From: Phycisphaerales bacterium UBA5793
GTDB taxonomy: Bacteria; Planctomycetota; Phycisphaerae; Phycisphaerales; UBA5793
Direction: 5' to 3'
NCBI GenBank assembly: GCA_002418285.1
Contig: DIDT01000065.1
Location: 57,947 to 121,946, forward strand
DNA length: 64,000 nucleotides
Part shown: positions 63,107 through 64,000 of the stretch, in pieces
How positions within the stretch are numbered: the first letter of the stretch is position 1
Layout: each line of letters opens with the position of its first letter
Notes under the pieces: model-generated
What the model was told of the DNA's origin: nothing
Databases searched by the model: none
Seen by the model: the letters and a program-made list of their open reading frames with translations, nothing else
Position numbers and translations under genes: made by a program

Positions 63107-63832
63107 ATGGAAGCGAAGTCGCCGCAGCGCGAGATCGAACGTCCAACCCGGTGGGATGCGCTCCCAAAGCCTCGCGTATCGCCACCCTACGTGCGGACGC
63201 ACGCTACTTGCTTCATCATGACCAACCTCGTGCCCTGGCTCAACGACAACCAGATGCTGTTCGATACACACATCCATTACGAGGACATTTCGGACGTTAC
63301 CAACACCGTGGATGATCTCACCGACACCGGAGCCCCTTGGGAAGCAGTGCCGAATTGGATGACTGCACTCGAGTGGGGGCCGCGAGCAAGTAGTACTTGG
63401 GCATTCGCTAACAACAGCACCTTCCAGCAATACAGAAATGACGAAGGTTGCGATCCCGGTCCGCCGGAAGACTGCTGCTGGGACGATCCCGGTCAGCCAT
63501 GGGAGGACTTCTCGGCGGATTGGCGAGATGACTCACAGAATGGGTTCAACGGCGACTTCGAAGTAGATACGGCGCTGATGGCTCTCGTCAACGCGGAATT
63601 CACAGTTGCCTGCTATGGGCCAACAGGTATGCAATCGCCTTCATCGATGACCTACGACATGGCCGCGCTGTGGGGCAACAGAATCTGCAACAACGGCGGT
63701 GGAATTACGTTTATCACCGATACGGACAAGTTCACGCCACTCGAATACCTGTTTACAGATGAGGCGGACAGTTACACGATTACGTTCCCAGAAGACCGAC
63801 AGGGTTGTCCTGATTGTCCAGAAGATCCCTGA
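63107..63832 (+). CDS. Hypothetical acidic protein with cysteine clusters
   Basis: The 241-residue product starts at ATG 63107, ten bases after AAGGAGGA. Its N-terminus is basic and the rest acidic, with Cys clusters at CDPGPPEDCCWDD and near the C-terminus (GCPDCPED). No signal peptide or family was recognised. Another start at ATG 63218 would remove the basic 37 residues. A long hairpin follows the stop. It differs in base composition from the housekeeping genes and may be an accessory gene. Confidence 0.5.
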   Translation: MEAKSPQREIERPTRWDALPKPRVSPPYVRTHATCFIMTNLVPWLNDNQMLFDTHIHYEDISDVTNTVDDLTDTGAPWEAVPNWMTALEWGPRASSTWAFANNSTFQQYRNDEGCDPGPPEDCCWDDPGQPWEDFSADWRDDSQNGFNGDFEVDTALMALVNAEFTVACYGPTGMQSPSSMTYDMAALWGNRICNNGGGITFITDTDKFTPLEYLFTDEADSYTITFPEDRQGCPDCPEDP

Positions 63833-63839
63833 GCCAGAA

Positions 63840-63884
63840 GCAGGTGAAAGCCGGTGCGGCAAACAAGCCGCACCGGCTACCTGC
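63840..63884 (+). terminator. Long inverted repeat, possible terminator
   Basis: AGCCGGTGCGGC (63849-63860) and GCCGCACCGGCT (63867-63878) pair perfectly around a six-base loop, with outer GCAGGT/ACCTGC also pairing. No T-run follows, so this may be a stable 3' end or a Rho-linked site. Confidence 0.55.
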
Positions 63885-63913
63885 GTTTGCGTTGAGAGAT
63901 GGGGTACTAGCCA

Positions 63914-64000
63914 ATGAAGTTCGTCAACCGATCTAGTCAACCCTGCAGTGTCATTCTTTTGATGGCTCTCGCGGCTACCGCCCAAGGGCAACAGACGTAT
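63914..64000 (+). CDS. Partial secreted-protein gene at right edge
   Basis: An ATG at 63914 opens 29 codons to the window end: MKFVNRSSQPCSVILLMALA then ATAQGQQTY. This looks like a signal peptide with likely cleavage after AQG or nearby. Nothing more of the protein can be seen. No good ribosome site is visible upstream (GGGGTACTAG at 63901-63910 is a weak one). Confidence 0.55.
   Translation, partial: MKFVNRSSQPCSVILLMALAATAQGQQTY

Noticed and set aside
1..64000. tRNA, rRNA, CRISPR arrays, insertion sequences
   Set aside because: No cloverleaf with a typical T-loop, no rRNA segment, no regularly spaced direct repeats and no transposase or integrase were recognised by eye on either strand.

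Overview
The window is high-GC, gene-dense chromosomal DNA, most likely from a planctomycete of the Phycisphaerae type. This is an inference from several traits seen together: a transmembrane protein ending in a CxxCGYDL...CPECG zinc ribbon, a prepilin-like protein with an N-terminal methylation motif, a PEP-CTERM-like C-terminus, FG-GAP secreted proteins, a squalene-hopene cyclase, an LptE-like lipoprotein, an Hc1-type histone H1-like protein, and MurC/MurB/Ddl/FtsQ genes with no ftsA or ftsZ following. No rRNA, tRNA, CRISPR array, integrase or transposase was recognised.

Layout. 0-5.9 kb (minus strand): an edge-truncated response regulator and an Hpt phosphotransfer protein, then a xylose-type block (xylulokinase, a secreted Asp-box protein, a zinc-ribbon membrane protein and a divergent xylose isomerase). 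6.1-11.3 kb: three tandem paralogous secreted FG-GAP proteins. 11.3-16.1 kb: peroxiredoxin, GT2 glycosyltransferase, ComEC, and a tightly overlapping arginine/tyrosine phosphatase-rpiB pair. 16.3-23.4 kb: unknowns, a pseudopilin, squalene-hopene cyclase, thymidylate kinase, another FG-GAP protein and a lipoprotein. 23.4-29.1 kb (minus): a BamD-like TPR protein, LptE and FtsH in a row, and a large secreted protein. 29.4-35.2 kb: fatty-acid desaturase, histidine ammonia-lyase family enzyme, FabZ-like dehydratase, Hc1-like histone, cysteine hydrolase, a histone-tail/SnoaL fusion and a methyltransferase. 35.2-41.9 kb: a secreted DUF255 thioredoxin/DsbD-alpha fusion, a PEP-CTERM-like protein, biotin synthase, an AraC regulator and a Nudix hydrolase.

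41.9-49.3 kb (plus) is a cell-wall cluster, murC - lipoprotein - [AAA ATPase + TOPRIM/DUF4276 protein] - murB - ddl - ftsQ. The ATPase/TOPRIM pair overlaps by one base, has visibly lower GC and non-local codon use, and resembles a split OLD-type or PARIS-like defence module inserted into housekeeping genes. It is the best candidate for an undescribed system here. 49.4-64 kb: a bleomycin-hydrolase-type peptidase, membrane proteins, a GT39 glycosyltransferase, a sulfotransferase fused to a membrane domain, a LolA-like protein, full-length cobalamin-dependent methionine synthase, a glycine-rich RRM protein with a structured leader, an NtrC-type regulator, a 1.1-kb non-coding stretch with a degenerate repeat, and two unrecognised genes at the right edge.

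All functions come from motifs read by eye. Start codons were chosen from Shine-Dalgarno-like sequences and conserved N-termini, and many starts are GTG.
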